NCBI GenBank assembly: GCA_902459845.2
Contig: CABPSV020000153.1
Location: 3,811 to 25,826 of the forward strand
Direction: 5' to 3'
Length of the DNA stretch: 22,016 nt
Source: Hepatocystis sp. ex Piliocolobus tephrosceles
Lineage: Eukaryota; Apicomplexa; Aconoidasida; Haemosporida; Plasmodiidae
A model generated the notes under the pieces. It saw only the letters and a program-made list of their open reading frames with translations, searched no databases and was not told the origin of the DNA. Positions 10,501 to 20,222 of this stretch are shown piece after piece (within the stretch, counting starts at the first letter, position 1; each line of letters opens with the position of its first letter). Position numbers and translations under genes: made by a program.

Positions 10501-12904
10501 ATTAGGTGTACATAAGAGACCAAAAAAATTTATACATAGGGTTAGATGTTTACGTCGATTTGGAAAAATTGGTCAATTTGTTTCGATTTATGACAATTTT
10601 TTACATAAAGCTATTTATATATCAACAGATGGTGGTAGATTATGTAGACCTTTAATTATAGTTGAAAATAAAGTATCGAAATTATCATATGAACATATTG
10701 AGGCGTTGGAAAATGGAAAAATAAATTTTTTTGATTTATTAAATAATTCTATAATAGAATGGATTGATGTAAATGAACAAAACAATTTATTAATTGCGTT
10801 AAATGAAGAAGATATAACAATAAATACAACACATTTAGAAATAGATCCATTAACTATATTAGGTGTGGTTGCAGGTTTAATACCATATCCTAATCATAAT
10901 CAAAGTCCACGTAATACATATCAATGTGCTATGGGTAAACAAGCAATAGGAGCTATTGGATATAATCAATTCATAAGATGTGATACTTTATTATATCTAT
11001 TAACTTATCCACAAAAACCTTTAGTAAAATCTAAAACAATCGAATTTGTTAATTTTGAAAAATTACCAGCTGGACAAAATGCTGTAGTAGCTGTTATGAG
11101 TTTTTGTGGGTATGATATTGAAGATGCAATTGTTATGAACAAGTCATCTATTGATCGTGGATTTGGAAGATGTATGTCTTTAAGAAAAAATACTGTGGAA
11201 TTGAAAAAATATTTTAATGGTTCTAGCGATATTGTTTTACCTTCCATGTTGGCCATTAATAAGTTGCGCGAGGAGCGTTTAAAGCAGAGTATGGCAAAGG
11301 ATCTGACTGTAGCAAAGGATCTGACTGTAGCAAAGGATCAGACTGTAGCAAAGGATCAGACTGTAGCAAAGGATCAGACTGTAGCAAAGGATTTGACTGT
11401 AGCAAAGGAGTCGACTGTAGCAAAGGAGTCGACTGTAGCAAAGGAGTCGACTGTAGCAAAGGAGTCGACTGTAGCAAAGGATTTGACTGTAGCAAGGGAA
11501 CATAACCCAATAGAAGAATATAATCTAATAGAAGAACACAATCCAACACAAGAACATAAACCAATACATGACCATAAACCAACACAAGAACATAAACCAA
11601 TACATGACCATAAACCAACACAAGAACATAATCCAACACAAGAACATAAACCAACACAAGAACATAAACCAATACATGACCATAAACCAACACAAGAACA
11701 TAATCCAACACAAGAACATAATCCAACACAAGAACATAAACCAATACATGACCATAAACCAACACAAGAACATAATCCAACACAAGAACATAAACCAATA
11801 CATGACCATAAACCAACACAAGAACATAAACCAACACTAACGTCACCCTTTAACAAACCCAGTAAAACCAATCTAAACGAACATGAAACCAATTCATCAT
11901 ACCTTAATAAAAATATACAAAAATATCATGCATTGGACATAGACGGTGTTGCATCAATAGGATATTTAATGAAAGAAGGTCAAGTATATGTAAATAAATA
12001 TTCACCTAAGAATGTAAAAGATCACATAAAAGATATAAATAAAATTGATTTGAATACACTTAAAGTAAACGAAATAAAATATAAAAGTGTATATCCTGCA
12101 TATATAGATAAAATAATATTTACTGAAAATTCAGAAGGATTAAAAATTTATAAAATTATTACGAGACAGTCTAGGTTACCTGAATTGGGTGATAAATTTA
12201 GTTCTAGACATGGACAAAAAGGAGTTGTTGGTTTATTGGTAAATCAAGAAGACATGCCTTTTACTGAATCTGGTATATGTCCAGATTTGATTATGAATCC
12301 ACATGGTTTTCCATCACGTATGACAGTAGGGAAACTTCTTGAATTAGTTGCATCTAAGTCAGCTGTATTAGATGGTAAATTCAAATATGGTTCTATTTTT
12401 AGTGGTACTCCATTTGAAGAAGTAGCAAAAATTTTATTTAGTTACGGTTTTAATTGTTCATGTAAAGAACTATTATATTCTGGATTGACAGGGGAACCAC
12501 TAGAATCCTATATTTTTATTGGTCCTATTTATTATCAAAAATTAAAACATATGGTTCAAGATAAAATACATGCTAGAGCAAGAGGTCCAAGACAATCATT
12601 AACAAGACAACCAACAGAAGGAAGGTCGAAAGAAGGAGGATTAAGATTAGGAGAAATGGAAAGAGATTGTCTTATTGCGTATGGAGTTAGTAATTTATTA
12701 CTCGAACGATTAATGTTAAGTAGTGACGTTTGTGACGTTTATATATGTCAAGAATGTGGCATGATGGGTTATGATACTTATTGTACTTTCTGTAAACAGC
12801 GTGATAATAATGTTATCGTCAAAATGCCATACGCTTGTAAATTACTTTTTCAGGAACTTCAAACGATGAATGTATTTCCAAAAATTATAGTAAAGGAGGT
12901 TTAG
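7582..12904 (+). CDS. RPC2: DNA-directed RNA polymerase III subunit RPC2 (frame break near 8007-8022)
   Basis: RPC2 is the second-largest, catalytic beta-like subunit of Pol III, which makes tRNA, 5S and U6 RNA in the nucleus. Conserved blocks in order: WKLLPAYLKVKGLVKQHIES (from about 8762), the lobe and protrusion with DPGGYFIVKGTERVLL and [49 protein letters not shown] and CDTPEGE. Then come GLIPYPNHNQSPRNTYQCAM, GYDIEDA (about 11111-11131), the hybrid-binding motif SSRHGQKGV (about 12200-12226), HARARGPRQSLTRQPTEGRS, and a C-terminal zinc site from CQEC and CTFC (12746-12793). The Pol III-type NHNQSPRNTYQCAMGKQ and the overall match to human POLR3B favour RPC2 over RPB2 or RPA2. The ATG at 7582 has an in-frame TAA at 7573. 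That frame ends at 8023-8025, while the core lies in the next frame, open from about 7868. One base fewer joins them into about 1773 residues. Extras are a roughly 390-residue N-terminal extension and a 181-codon repeat insert. Confidence 0.95.
7852..7987 (+). repeat. 15-bp coding array, (N/S)DSKG pentapeptide
   Basis: Eight full copies plus a partial copy of AAGGGTAATGACAGT or its AGT variant. In the frame of ATG 7582 it reads as Asn/Ser-Asp-Ser-Lys-Gly, a hydrophilic repeat typical of Plasmodium. In the frame used by the RPC2 core it would read as Val/Arg/Met/Thr repeats, which is atypical. The former is therefore probably the coding frame here. Confidence 0.85.
8007..8022 (+). other. Apparent one-base frameshift site in RPC2
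   Basis: Runs of A6 (8007-8012) and A7 (8016-8022) flank GGG. Reading the ATG 7582 frame hits TGA at 8023. Dropping one A from the A6 run continues smoothly as Gly-Lys-Arg-Glu-Lys-Asn into the EKN array and the polymerase core. A sequencing or assembly homopolymer error is the simplest cause. A real allele lesion, splicing within the repeats (GTAAGG and CAG occur in every unit) or programmed frameshifting are alternatives. Confidence 0.75.
8015..8149 (+). repeat. 9-bp coding array, EKN tripeptide, 15 copies
   Basis: Fifteen copies of GAAAAAAAT, some ending in C. The T/C variation falls on the third base of the Asn codon in the RPC2 core frame, so it is silent there. In the ATG 7582 frame it would alternate TGA and CGA. 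This favours translation of the array in the core frame. Confidence 0.9.
11294..11491 (+). repeat. 18-bp coding array in RPC2, AK(D/E)xTV, 11 copies
   Basis: Eleven in-frame hexapeptide units with Leu, Gln or Ser at the variable position. Four consecutive AKESTV copies suggest a recent local expansion. It interrupts RPC2 after the SSIDRGFGRC region and before HALDIDGVAS. Confidence 0.92.
11498..11836 (+). repeat. 15-bp coding array in RPC2, EHKPT/DHKPT-type pentapeptide
   Basis: About 22 pentapeptide units of the form Glu/Asp-His-Lys/Asn-Pro-Thr/Ile plus Gln/His. A higher-order pattern pairs IHDHKP with TQEHKP. It follows the hexapeptide array after a short degenerate junction. The whole array is one open frame, indicating selection to keep the downstream core translated. 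Confidence 0.92.
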
Positions 12905-12920
12905 CTTTGTTTTTTGTTGT

Positions 12921-13002
12921 TGTTTGTTGTTTGTTGTTTGTTGTTTGTTGTTTGTTGTTTGTTGTTTGTTGTTTGTTGTTTGTTGTTTGTTGTTTGTTGT
13001 TT
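12921..13002. repeat. 7-bp array (GTTTGTT) after RPC2
   Basis: About eleven nearly perfect heptamer copies begin some 16 bp after the RPC2 stop codon. They give an A-free, G/T-only stretch on the coding strand, and a G/U repeat in any transcript that reads through. Confidence 0.9.
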
Positions 13003-13418
13003 ACTTACTTATTTATTTATTTATTTATTTTTTTTTTTTTATTGTATATTATATTTTTATAAATATTTTTTGTGTATATCCTTAATTACCTAAATAGTCA
13101 CTTTATGTGTATAAATGGTCGTGTGTATGTGTTTTTTTTTTTGACCATGCGCAATCGTATGACCAAACATAAAATTAATTATGTAATAGGCTATGTCACA
13201 TTAGTCATGTAATTTGTCATGACATTAATCATGTAATTATTTGTGTAATTTACGTATGTAACAAATTGTATGTATTTTTCTTATATACATAAACATATAC
13301 ATTATATATGTATTTACTTCGTCTTTATTTTTAAAATCATTTTAAACACTTATATAAATGTGTATTAAAAACACATTCATATGTTATTTCAATTGTTAAG
13401 CTTTAAAACTTATACAAG

Positions 13419-13509
13419 CATGTACAAGTCCATGTACAAGTCCATGTACAAGTCCATGTTCGAGTCCATGTGCGAGTCCATGTGCGAGTCCATGTGCGAG
13501 TCCATGTGC
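13419..13509. repeat. 12-bp minisatellite CATGTACAAGTC / CATGTGCGAGTC
   Basis: Seven full 12-bp units and a partial one. The first three are CATGTACAAGTC, the fourth CATGTTCGAGTC and the last three CATGTGCGAGTC, so variants are grouped and not mixed. A 60-codon frame (13381-13563) crosses it as Met-Tyr/Cys-Lys/Glu-Ser repeats. I do not support it as a gene, because nothing outside the repeat looks coding. Confidence 0.85.
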
Positions 13510-14408
13510 TTATATACACATATGCATCTTTTCTTCTCCATTTTTCCATTTTTTTTTTTTTAACCTTTTCATTATTGAACTTTTTTAAAATAAATCAAAT
13601 AAATCAAACAAATCAAACCAGTCAAGTAAATGAAAGTATTTAATAGAGCTCATTTTTTTTTTTTTTTTTTTAAATAATTAATCCACCTTTTAAGCGTAAA
13701 AAAAATAAAATAAAGTAAGACATAACTTAAGTTTGCTTATCAAATGAGTAAAACATTTTTACCATACAATACATCAAACAAATGTAGTGACTACGTAATG
13801 TGTTTAAACGATTAGAAAGTTGTTTGGTCATTGTATTTTTGTAAAAACAAGGGTAAATATTATTTTTATATAATATGCAAACATACTTAAGTTAGCATTA
13901 AAAAAAAAAAAAAAAAGTATTAATACGTTGACCGTATCGAATGTTATAATAAACATCATGTTATTGTCACTGGTAGTGTTGTTTCCGTTTGATATTGTTA
14001 CAAGCAATATTTATTGTGGCTTTATTGTCACTTTTATTTTTTTACTTGGATAAATTTGAAAAAATAAAAAAAAATCACACATATGTATTTCTTAAGTAAC
14101 CGATCTACTATTTTTGTTGTCGTCTTTAGTGCCTTACATACTTATATACACACTTATATACACATGAATTTGTAAAAAAACTTCCTTTTTAATTTAAAAG
14201 TAAAAAAAAAAAAAATAAATAAATAATCAAAAAAAAAAAAAAAAAAAAAGAAACATTTCATTGTTTCTGCTATTTAATTAGCTATATTAAAAAAAAAATA
14301 GTAACATATATTATATGCATATAAAAAATGTGGGTGGTGTAAAAACAGCAGCTAAAATGTAAGTAGATATATAAATTAAATAGTAATTAACTTATTCTAT
14401 CAAATCAG

Positions 14409-14439
<31 letters not shown>

Positions 14440-14454
14440 ACGGAAGCTTAAAAA

Positions 14455-14665
14455 TGTAAAAAGAGATGGAACTGATAATGGAAGGAAGATGAGACAAGAG
14501 AATAGAAATTATGAGATGGAAAAGTAAGAGAAGGGAAAGTAAGAGATGGAAAAGTAAGAGAAGGGAAATTAAGAGAAGAGAAAGTAAGAGAAGATAAATA
14601 AAGAGAAGTGAAAAGAAGAGAAGTGAAAAGAAAAGAAGATAAAAGAAGAGAAGATAAGACACAGT
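14455..14665 (+). repeat. Polypurine block (about 210 bp, G+A on + strand)
   Basis: Nearly all bases are A or G with scattered T. It is built from AGAGAAGGGAAAGTAAGAG-like units. A 30-bp near-duplication begins with GAGATGGAAAAG at 14513 and 14543. It lies 540 to 750 bp before the cyclin-box gene ATG. It stands out against the TA-rich background by composition and strand asymmetry. Confidence 0.8.
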
Positions 14666-14736
14666 AAAACAAAATAAGACAAGGAAAGGCATTACAATAA
14701 ACTGATAAAAATAAGTTAATTATCAAAAGAAAGTAC

Positions 14737-14769
<33 letters not shown>

Positions 14770-14894
14770 CAAATATAATATAAAAAAAAATTAGTATCAG
14801 ATAGCGAAGACAAACAGTGCTATTTAGGAATCTACAAATTTGTTTCATCGAAGGAGCTTTGCTAGATGTTTTTTCTAATCACATAATGAGCATT

Positions 14895-15001
14895 AAAAAA
14901 AAAAAAAAAAAAAAAAAATTGCATAAATAGCGTAAATAGAATAAATAGCATAAATAACGTAAATAGAATAAATAGCATAAATAGCATAGATAGCATAAAT
15001 A
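14895..15001. repeat. A24 tract followed by 9-bp array (GCATAAATA)
   Basis: A run of 24 A (14895-14918) is followed by nine 9-bp units (14921-15001), types GCATAAATA, GCGTAAATA and GAATAAATA. The first six units follow a 27-bp higher-order order. The array ends about 200 bp before the cyclin-box gene ATG, the same arrangement as upstream of RPC2. Confidence 0.8.
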
Positions 15002-15201
15002 AAAATTTATATATAGACAAGCAAAAAAATAAAATAAAATAAAATAAATAAATAAACGAATAAATATACAAACAAATATATACATATATGTATATATTTA
15101 CACATATACATATGCATATTTCTTGTCTCGTGTCCATAATAACTAATTATGAAGCTAAAGTTTAAAAAAAAAAAGTGATAAAATATATATATATAACACG
15201 A

Positions 15202-17015
15202 ATGGCAAATAAAAAACAATTTAATAGCACCACTAATAATTGTATCGATATGACACAATTAAATTATGAAGAAAGTGTATCTAAACGAGTTAATAATAAA
15301 ACTGTGAATAATGTAAATACAAGCTCCAATAAAAAATTAGCTTTATCTCCAAACGAAAAGTCATATAAAGAATCTAATCATAATGCACGTTCAGGAAATA
15401 TGTCATTTGAAATGGTGACGAAAAAAGATAAAAAAATGAATATAAATAATAATCAAAGGGAGGAAGATAACAAGGAAAATACAAATGTAACAAAAATGTC
15501 AACAAAAATGAAGAAACCCAATAATGATAAAAGTATAGTACAAAATGTTGAACAGGAAAATATAAAAAATGGTGAAAACTGTGAAAACGATTTAAATTCT
15601 AACCTTGAAATAGACAATGACGTAATGGAAAGGCATAGTAATATGTTAGCAAATAGAGGATTAAGAAGTAAAAAATATATTGATTATAGTTTATATAATA
15701 CTTATTCAAAAACTTCATTTTTACAATGTGCTGAACAAGCAGATAACCATTATATAGGTAATTATTTAGATAGCTATGATGATAAAAGTTTTGTTCATTT
15801 GAGACAGAAAGTAAAACTTTCAATTTTACGAGCTTTTGCTAGCATGAAAACAACAAGAGAAACATGTGTTTTACATTTAGGTTTATCTATATTTGATTTA
15901 TATATAAGTAGATTTAACACTAGAGAAGAAATAGTAGAAAGTATTATAAAAGAAGTATATACAAAACAGTGTGCATATCCTAGCGATGTGATAGATGATA
16001 TAAAAAAATATTTTCCTAGTGAATACTACTATTATTTAGCATTTGAAGAAATAAGACGTGACATGCATCTTTTATTTAATGTAATAAGAGAAAAAAAGGA
16101 TTTAATTTATCATTTTTTAGGTGTTGCATGTTTATATTTAGCACAAAAATATTATAACTGTAAATTACATAAAATAGAACATGTAGCACAAGCTTATTGT
16201 TTAGGTCATTTAAAAGGATTAGGGGAAGTATATGATGCAAATAATGTTTTAATAAAAAAACTAACAGAAGACGTATATTCAATTATAAAATATTTAGACT
16301 TTGTTTGCCCACCAACTGATAATCATAGTATGTATGCAAAATATATCAAAAGATATAGTAAAAAAGTTATTATTGAAAAAAGAATAAATAAAAAATTTTC
16401 ATTAGAATGTGAAACTGTAATTTTTAAAAAAATGGATGCAAATTTATCCGTACCTACTGCATATAGTTTATTAGATAGTTTATTAAAAGCCAATGAAAAT
16501 GTTAATTTTTATCGAATTCATTATAATTATACAACTACAGAAGGAGAAATATTGTTAAGAATAGCAAGTATAGATAACGCTTTTTTAAAATATAAATCAT
16601 CTACCTTATCTATGGCCATTTATGAAATTTTAAATTTTAATATATGTAAAGATAAAATGGAACAAGATTTATTACATTTTTCAAATTTACTCAAATTAGA
16701 TGCAGTAAAAAGATATGATGAAAAAACTACACGAAATTTTAAAGCAAAAATGTTAAAACGACAAGCAAGAAGTATGATCATTGTTGAGGAAGAAAATCGT
16801 TTTTTAGTAGCTAACAGATATATAAAAAAAAAAAGTCAATTTTTAAATATTATTAAAAAAATAATTGTTGCAATATGTTTGGCTATAGATAAAACTATTC
16901 CAAAATATTATTATTACACCGAAAATCATTCAATTGAAGGTTTAAAAATATATATTCGAAAATTTCAAAAAAAAAAAAAAAAATTTTTATATCGTTTACA
17001 TTTAAAAAATTTAGC

Positions 17016-17048
<33 letters not shown>

Positions 17049-19836
17049 GTTAAATGATGCACTTAAAGCTGCTAATGTTGACAGGGATATCTTTAAAAAC
17101 GAGAAAGTTGTAAATACATTAAATTGTGAGAATAAAAATAATCAGACACAAAACAGTATAGATAAAAAGACAAAAATTAATATAAAAAATGTTGTTAAAA
17201 GTGATATCATCAAAGGTAGTAATCCAAATAGTTCTACCAAAGATAGTAAATATAGCCAACCAATTAAAAGAAAAAGTCCTAATGAGAACTTACCTACCGA
17301 TATAAATAAAAAAAGAAAACTTCATAAAAAAGTAGAAGACATAAAAAATGTTGGTAGAAATAAGAAAAGTAGTTATAATATAAATAGTGCTGAAAAAGAT
17401 AAAGCTACTTTTAAATTAGCAAAAGAAAAAATCATTGAAAGTATTAATATATATTTAAAATTGTTGAAAAAAATAAAAGTTAAAGATATACCTAAAAAGT
17501 ATAGCAATCTTTATAATTTAGAGGGGAAACAGTTGAAACTGTACATAAAAAAAGACAATACAAATGACACTATAAATGGTGCTACTACTGACATAGCTAT
17601 TGATACCAGTAACAGTAACACAAGTGGCACTAATGTAAGTGGCACTAATGTAAGTGGCACTAATGTAAGTGGCACTAATGTAAGTAGCACTAATGTAAGT
17701 AGCACTAAAGTAAGTAGCACTAATGTAAGTAGCACTAATGTAAGTAGCACTAATGTAAGTAGCACTAATGTAAGTAGCACTAATGTAAGTAGCACTAATG
17801 TAAGTAGCACTAAAGTAAGTAGCACTAAAGTAAGTAGCACTAAAGTAAGTAGCACTAAAGTAAGTAGCACTAATGTAAGTAGCACTAATGTAAGTAGCAC
17901 TAAAGTAAGTAGCACTAATGTAAGTAGCACTAATGTAAGTAGCACTAATGTAAGTAGCACTAATATACGCAATGACATTACAAACTTAAACAAACAAGAC
18001 GAGTCAAGTAACAAGTGCGAAGAGAAAACAGAAACAAATAACACAAATATAAATTTGGAAAATAATAATATAAAAAAAAAAAAAAAAAAAAAAAAATATA
18101 TTGTAGGAACTAGGACAAAATCAACAGACGAGCATTTAATTTCACATTATAACTATTTAAGTAAATTAAAAAGTAGATTAATAATTGGACTAGTATACTT
18201 CCGACAAAGAATTATAAAAATAAAAAACGTAGAAGTGTTAGTAACGATATATAATTGGAATAACATAATAAATAATAACTTAAATAAAAATAATAAAAAA
18301 CAAAAATTAAAAAAAATACCTTTATGTAAACAATTATCCAATGAAGTAAATGTTTTGTTTTTATGGTTAAATAAATTAACAAATGTTGAAATACGACCAA
18401 TCATTAATTTTACAGATTTAATACACATACCAAAAATCAAACAATATGAAAAAAGGTATAATAAATATATTAAAAAGTTATTATATGGTAATAATAATGC
18501 TACAACTGGCACAAATGGTACTAGTGACATTAATAATAATAAAGAAGAAACGCCCGAGTTAATACAACATAATAACAAAGATAACAAACATATTTCAAAT
18601 AATATAGTTAATAATGTATTAGTAAAAAATCATAATAAAAAACAAGTAAATGAAAAACAAATAAATGAAAAAAACGTAAATGAAAAAAAAGATAAAGGAC
18701 AACTACAATCAGTAACAGAAAGGATCAAAAAGGAGGAAATAAATCTAGACCCATCGAACAAAATAAACGAAACAAATACAACAAATGAAATAAAAAGAAA
18801 TGTAGTATATAATGAAAAATATATTCAGGAAGCTAAATCAGCTTTAAATTCAAGAATAATAAAAATTTTTAATTTACAACATTCTAGCTCTATTCAAAAC
18901 TTTAGTGTAGAAAAACTGAATGAAATAGAACAAAGTGTAAATGATCCTACTAATGAGAAATTAACAACTGACATTGAACATAAAAACGTAAATGTCAAAA
19001 ATGAATATAAAAATAAAGAAAGTAATACTACAACAATAAAAAATGAAAAAATAGATAAAATAATTGTTGAAGCTGTAAAAAACAACAATGATGCAGCAAT
19101 AGAAAATAATAAAAAAAAATTGAAAAAAATGAAACCACATAAAAATGTGATTTCTGTAGAAGAACATATAGAGAAGGAAATGGCAAAACATATGGAGGAG
19201 CAAATAACAAAACAGTTAGAACAGAAGATGGCACAAAAAAAAACGAACGATATAATCAAACAAAAAAAAATGGAGCTAAAAGATAAGTTAACAGTAGCCT
19301 GGGCTAAAAGGTTAACACAAGCAACAGAACAGACAAAGGAACAAACAAAGGAACAAACAAAGGATCAGACAAAGGAACAGACAAAGGAACAGACAAAGGA
19401 ACAAAAAAAAGAACTAGAAGAACAATTAAATATGGATAAAATTGTACAAGATTATATAGCTTTACAAAAAGAACATGATTCTTTAAATTCAACTAGCGAA
19501 TTAAATAAAACAAATGACGAACAAGCAACAAGTTTACAAAACAGTGTAATTTCTAAATTAGATAATATAGTAGCTATTGGAAATGACTGGATAAATATAA
19601 ATGATCCACAAGTTGATGAATGTGCTAAAGATTTAATGGAAGGTTTTTTAAGATGGAAAAACACAGATTTTATTTCAAAAAATTTAACTTTTCAAGAATA
19701 TCCTGAATGTAGAGAATTCTATTGGTCATATGTTTTTGAAGATATAAATTCAAAAGAAACATTAGATGGAATTTTAGAAATGATGCATATGAAATATAAT
19801 AATTTGTTAAGCATATATAAAGAATTAAACATTTAA
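15202..19836 (+). CDS. Large divergent cyclin-box protein
   Basis: The frame from ATG 15202 gives 1544 residues. It is open only back to 15166 (TAA at 15163), and a GTG at 15175 is not a likely start. After an Asn/Lys-rich N-terminus, residues about 197-386 resemble a cyclin N-domain: a VLHLGLSIFDLYISRF helix, then FLGVACLYLAQKY, then LTEDVYSIIKYLDFVCPPTD. Lys316 and Glu356 align with the cyclin Lys-Glu pair that contacts the CDK. A roughly 58-residue insert (about 240-297) separates the early helices. Residues about 400-505 resemble a cyclin C-domain (EILLRIASIDNAFLKYKSST). The rest is basic, with Lys runs (possible nuclear signals) and repeats, ending in a compact non-repetitive C-terminal block. 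By family it should partner a CDK-like kinase; which kinase is unknown. The gene is clearly real. The cyclin assignment rests on visual motif matching, and I did not identify which Plasmodium cyclin it is. Confidence 0.85.
16969..17046 (+). other. Lysine-rich basic patches in cyclin-box protein
   Basis: Two Lys/Arg clusters, the second KKKKKRKKKK, are separated by the FLYRLHLKNLA helix-like segment. They could act as a nuclear localisation signal or nucleic-acid contact. The long A runs encoding them are sites where sequencing indels would break the frame, but the frame is intact here. Confidence 0.5.
17623..17967 (+). repeat. 15-bp coding array, SSTNV-type pentapeptide, 23 copies
   Basis: Twenty-three in-frame units of AGTAGCACTAATGTA. 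The first four carry Gly (SGTNV), later ones Ser, and six read SSTKV through AAT to AAA, four of them consecutive. The period is exact over 345 bp. The repeat is polar and probably disordered, between a Lys-rich linker and a second Lys-rich region. Confidence 0.95.
19327..19410 (+). repeat. 12-bp coding array, EQTK tetrapeptide, 7 copies
   Basis: Seven in-frame units (EQTK, with one DQTK and one EQKK) sit inside a longer Glu/Lys/Gln-rich stretch from about 19150. That stretch looks like a charged alpha-helix or coiled coil. Confidence 0.9.
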
Positions 19837-19900
19837 ATTTTTTTTTTTTTTTTTAAGAATGGAATATAAAGTAGGACATCTCTTATGAACAGTTCATACG

Positions 19901-19937
<37 letters not shown>

Positions 19938-19974
19938 AGATCGATTTAATTTTTTTTTTTTATTTTATTTTTTT

Positions 19975-20177
19975 AACACCCCTATTTTAATTTTCAACTT
20001 AGGTGTTCTTATTTTATTTTATTTTTTTAACACCCCCATTTTAATTTTCAACTTAGGTGTTCTTATTTTATTTTATTTTTTTAACACCCCCATTTTAATT
20101 TTCAACTTAGGTGTTCTTATTTTATTTTATTTTATTTTTTTTTTAACACTCCCATTTTAATTTTCAATTTCAGTGTC
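19975..20177 (+). repeat. 54-bp tandem repeat, each copy with an AACACC...GGTGTT inverted repeat
   Basis: Four copies start at 19975, 20029, 20083 and 20145 (54, 54 and 62 bp apart). Copies 1 to 3 each have AACACC, a 20-21 nt loop region containing ATTTTAATTTTCAACTTA, then GGTGTT, a possible 6-bp stem. Copy 4 has ACACT and AGTGT with the same spacing, so one C:G pair has become T:A and pairing is kept. Copies are joined by TTTTA units. Confidence 0.8.
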
Positions 20178-20222
20178 AGTTCTTATTTTAGCTATTTTTT
20201 TATTTTTGTATTTTTAGTTTAG

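Larger units (their letters stand above)
12905..15201. other. Intergenic region RPC2-cyclin-box gene
   Basis: A 2.3 kb spacer. It holds a TTTGTTG array just after the RPC2 stop, a 12-bp minisatellite, several A or T runs, a polypurine block and an A24 tract with a 9-bp array before the cyclin-box gene. Roughly 13690-14200 is comparatively unique, including a less AT-rich stretch at about 13925-14035. I recognise no RNA gene in it. An 8-bp palindrome GTCATGAC lies at 13216-13223 among GTCATGTAAT-like repeats. Confidence 0.7.

Noticed and set aside
11256..11892. Several open frames on both strands across the RPC2 insert.
   Set aside because: Arrays with periods of 15 and 18 bp stay open in many frames. 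The only frame continuous with conserved polymerase sequence is the + strand RPC2 frame.
13450..13475. GTTCGAGTCC resembles the T-arm of a tRNA.
   Set aside because: It is one variant unit of a 12-bp minisatellite (CATGTTCGAGTC), and no acceptor, D or anticodon stems can be built around it.
14405..14692. Leu/Ser-rich minus-strand frame across the polypurine block.
   Set aside because: Polypyrimidine sequence yields Leu, Ser and Phe codons in any frame. No domain or start context supports a gene.
15175..15201. Upstream extension of the cyclin-box protein (nine residues before ATG 15202).
   Set aside because: The frame there begins at GTG, the peptide only translates a TA run, and a TAA lies at 15163. 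ATG 15202 is the credible start.
19885..20160. Possible small secreted or membrane protein with repeated FFNTPILIFNLGVLIL.
   Set aside because: It is a translation of the 54-bp hairpin repeat between two convergent genes. The frame depends on repeat length and starts with a poly-Lys run from A36.
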